Origin: an uncultured delta proteobacterium
Lineage (GTDB): Bacteria > Myxococcota_A > Polyangia > Polyangiales > Ga0077539
Assembly: GCA_903860995.1 (NCBI GenBank)
Contig: CAIOSS010000713.1
Span: 1-5,899 of the forward strand
Length of the DNA: 5,899 nucleotides
Direction of reading: 5' to 3'
This document shows positions 5,724 to 5,899 of the stretch, one piece after another. The translations under genes and the position numbers were made by a program. The notes under the pieces were generated by a model. That model was given only the letters and a program-made list of their open reading frames with translations, had not been told where the DNA came from and searched no databases. Within the stretch, counting starts at the first letter, position 1. Every line of letters begins with the position of its first letter.

Positions 5724-5817
5724 GGTGCTGCGGAGTGTACACCACCCATCCGCTGCGTGATCGCCGACGGGCTCAACCCACGTGAGAGCGGTTCGCCACC
5801 GCGTCGGGTACGTGACC

Positions 5818-5863
5818 TCACCCCCAGCCCCCTCTCCATGAATGGAGAGGGGGTCGGAGTGGG
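5818..5863. repeat. REP-like intergenic palindrome
   Basis: Core arms CCCCCTCTCCAT (5828-5839) and ATGGAGAGGGGG (5842-5853) are exact reverse complements around GA, 12 bp; in RNA the loop would be TGAA with 11 pairs. The flanks (CTCACCCCCAG on the left, GGAGTGGG on the right) extend the symmetry imperfectly. The C-rich/G-rich style resembles dispersed palindromic elements found between genes in many GC-rich bacteria; only one copy is in this window, so dispersal is not shown. It could also end transcription of a gene entering from the right. The rest of 5724-5899 shows no gene. Confidence 0.6.
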
Positions 5864-5899
5864 ACGAGATCGCTTGAATTCTCGCTCATTGCTCCCCCT

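Noticed and set aside
5734..5742. GTGTACAC palindrome and TACACT -10-like hexamer in front of the Cys-rich lipoprotein
   Set aside because: The hexamer matches only four of six bases and has no acceptable -35 at 16-18 bases. An 8-base palindrome is expected by chance in a stretch of this size.
4423..5760. A 445-codon plus-strand frame opposite the Cys-rich lipoprotein
   Set aside because: Its Gln/Pro/Arg/Ser periodicity is just the complement of the Cys repeats; the minus strand has a signal peptide, lipobox and strict cysteine spacing.
5780..5815. Two ACGTGA direct repeats 30 bases apart and a small GCGGT/ACCGC hairpin between them
   Set aside because: Six-base repeats and a 5-bp stem are too short to separate from chance in GC-rich DNA.

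Overview
The window is very GC-rich, and almost every codon in the main genes ends in G or C. Two genes encode secreted lipoproteins with Asp/Thr/Pro-rich spacers, one leading to calcium-binding type repeats and one to tandem 8-cysteine repeats of the MXAN_6577-like kind. Together these point to a myxobacterium (Myxococcota), probably on the Polyangiales/Sandaracinaceae side. This placement rests on protein style and composition, not on a marker gene.

Layout, left to right. (1) Positions 1-365, minus strand: the N-terminal part of a PAS-domain sensory protein, probably a hybrid histidine kinase, running off the left edge. Its 5' end is ambiguous. (2) 366-563: a short divergent intergenic region with one weak promoter candidate. 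(3) 564-3107, plus: an 847-residue membrane-anchored or exported protein with a phosphodiester glycosidase (NAGPA/DUF2233-type) domain in its middle, followed by what looks like a second, decayed copy of the same fold. (4) 3108-3158: a compact regulatory gap with a sigma70-like promoter, an inverted repeat across it and a strong Shine-Dalgarno. (5) 3159-3581, plus: a small YbjN / type III chaperone-like cytoplasmic protein. (6) 3589-4356, plus, 7 bases later: a lipoprotein with thrombospondin type 3-like calcium-binding repeats. (7) 4344-4380: a 14-bp stem-loop lying over both stop codons of a convergent gene pair. (8) 4368-5723, minus: a lipoprotein with seven tandem cysteine-rich repeats and a distinct 8-cysteine C-terminal cap. 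(9) 5724-5899: the upstream region of that gene, with a strong REP-like palindrome near the right edge.

How they fit together: three of the five genes make exported or surface-anchored products (glycosidase-like protein, Ca-repeat lipoprotein, Cys-repeat lipoprotein). The YbjN-like gene is probably co-transcribed with the Ca-repeat lipoprotein. No pathway linking them is visible. I see no CRISPR array, transposase, tRNA or rRNA, toxin-antitoxin pair or defence system. The most interesting material is structural: an internal domain duplication in the glycosidase-like protein, paired cysteine loss in two of the seven Cys repeats, and the stop-codon stem-loop.
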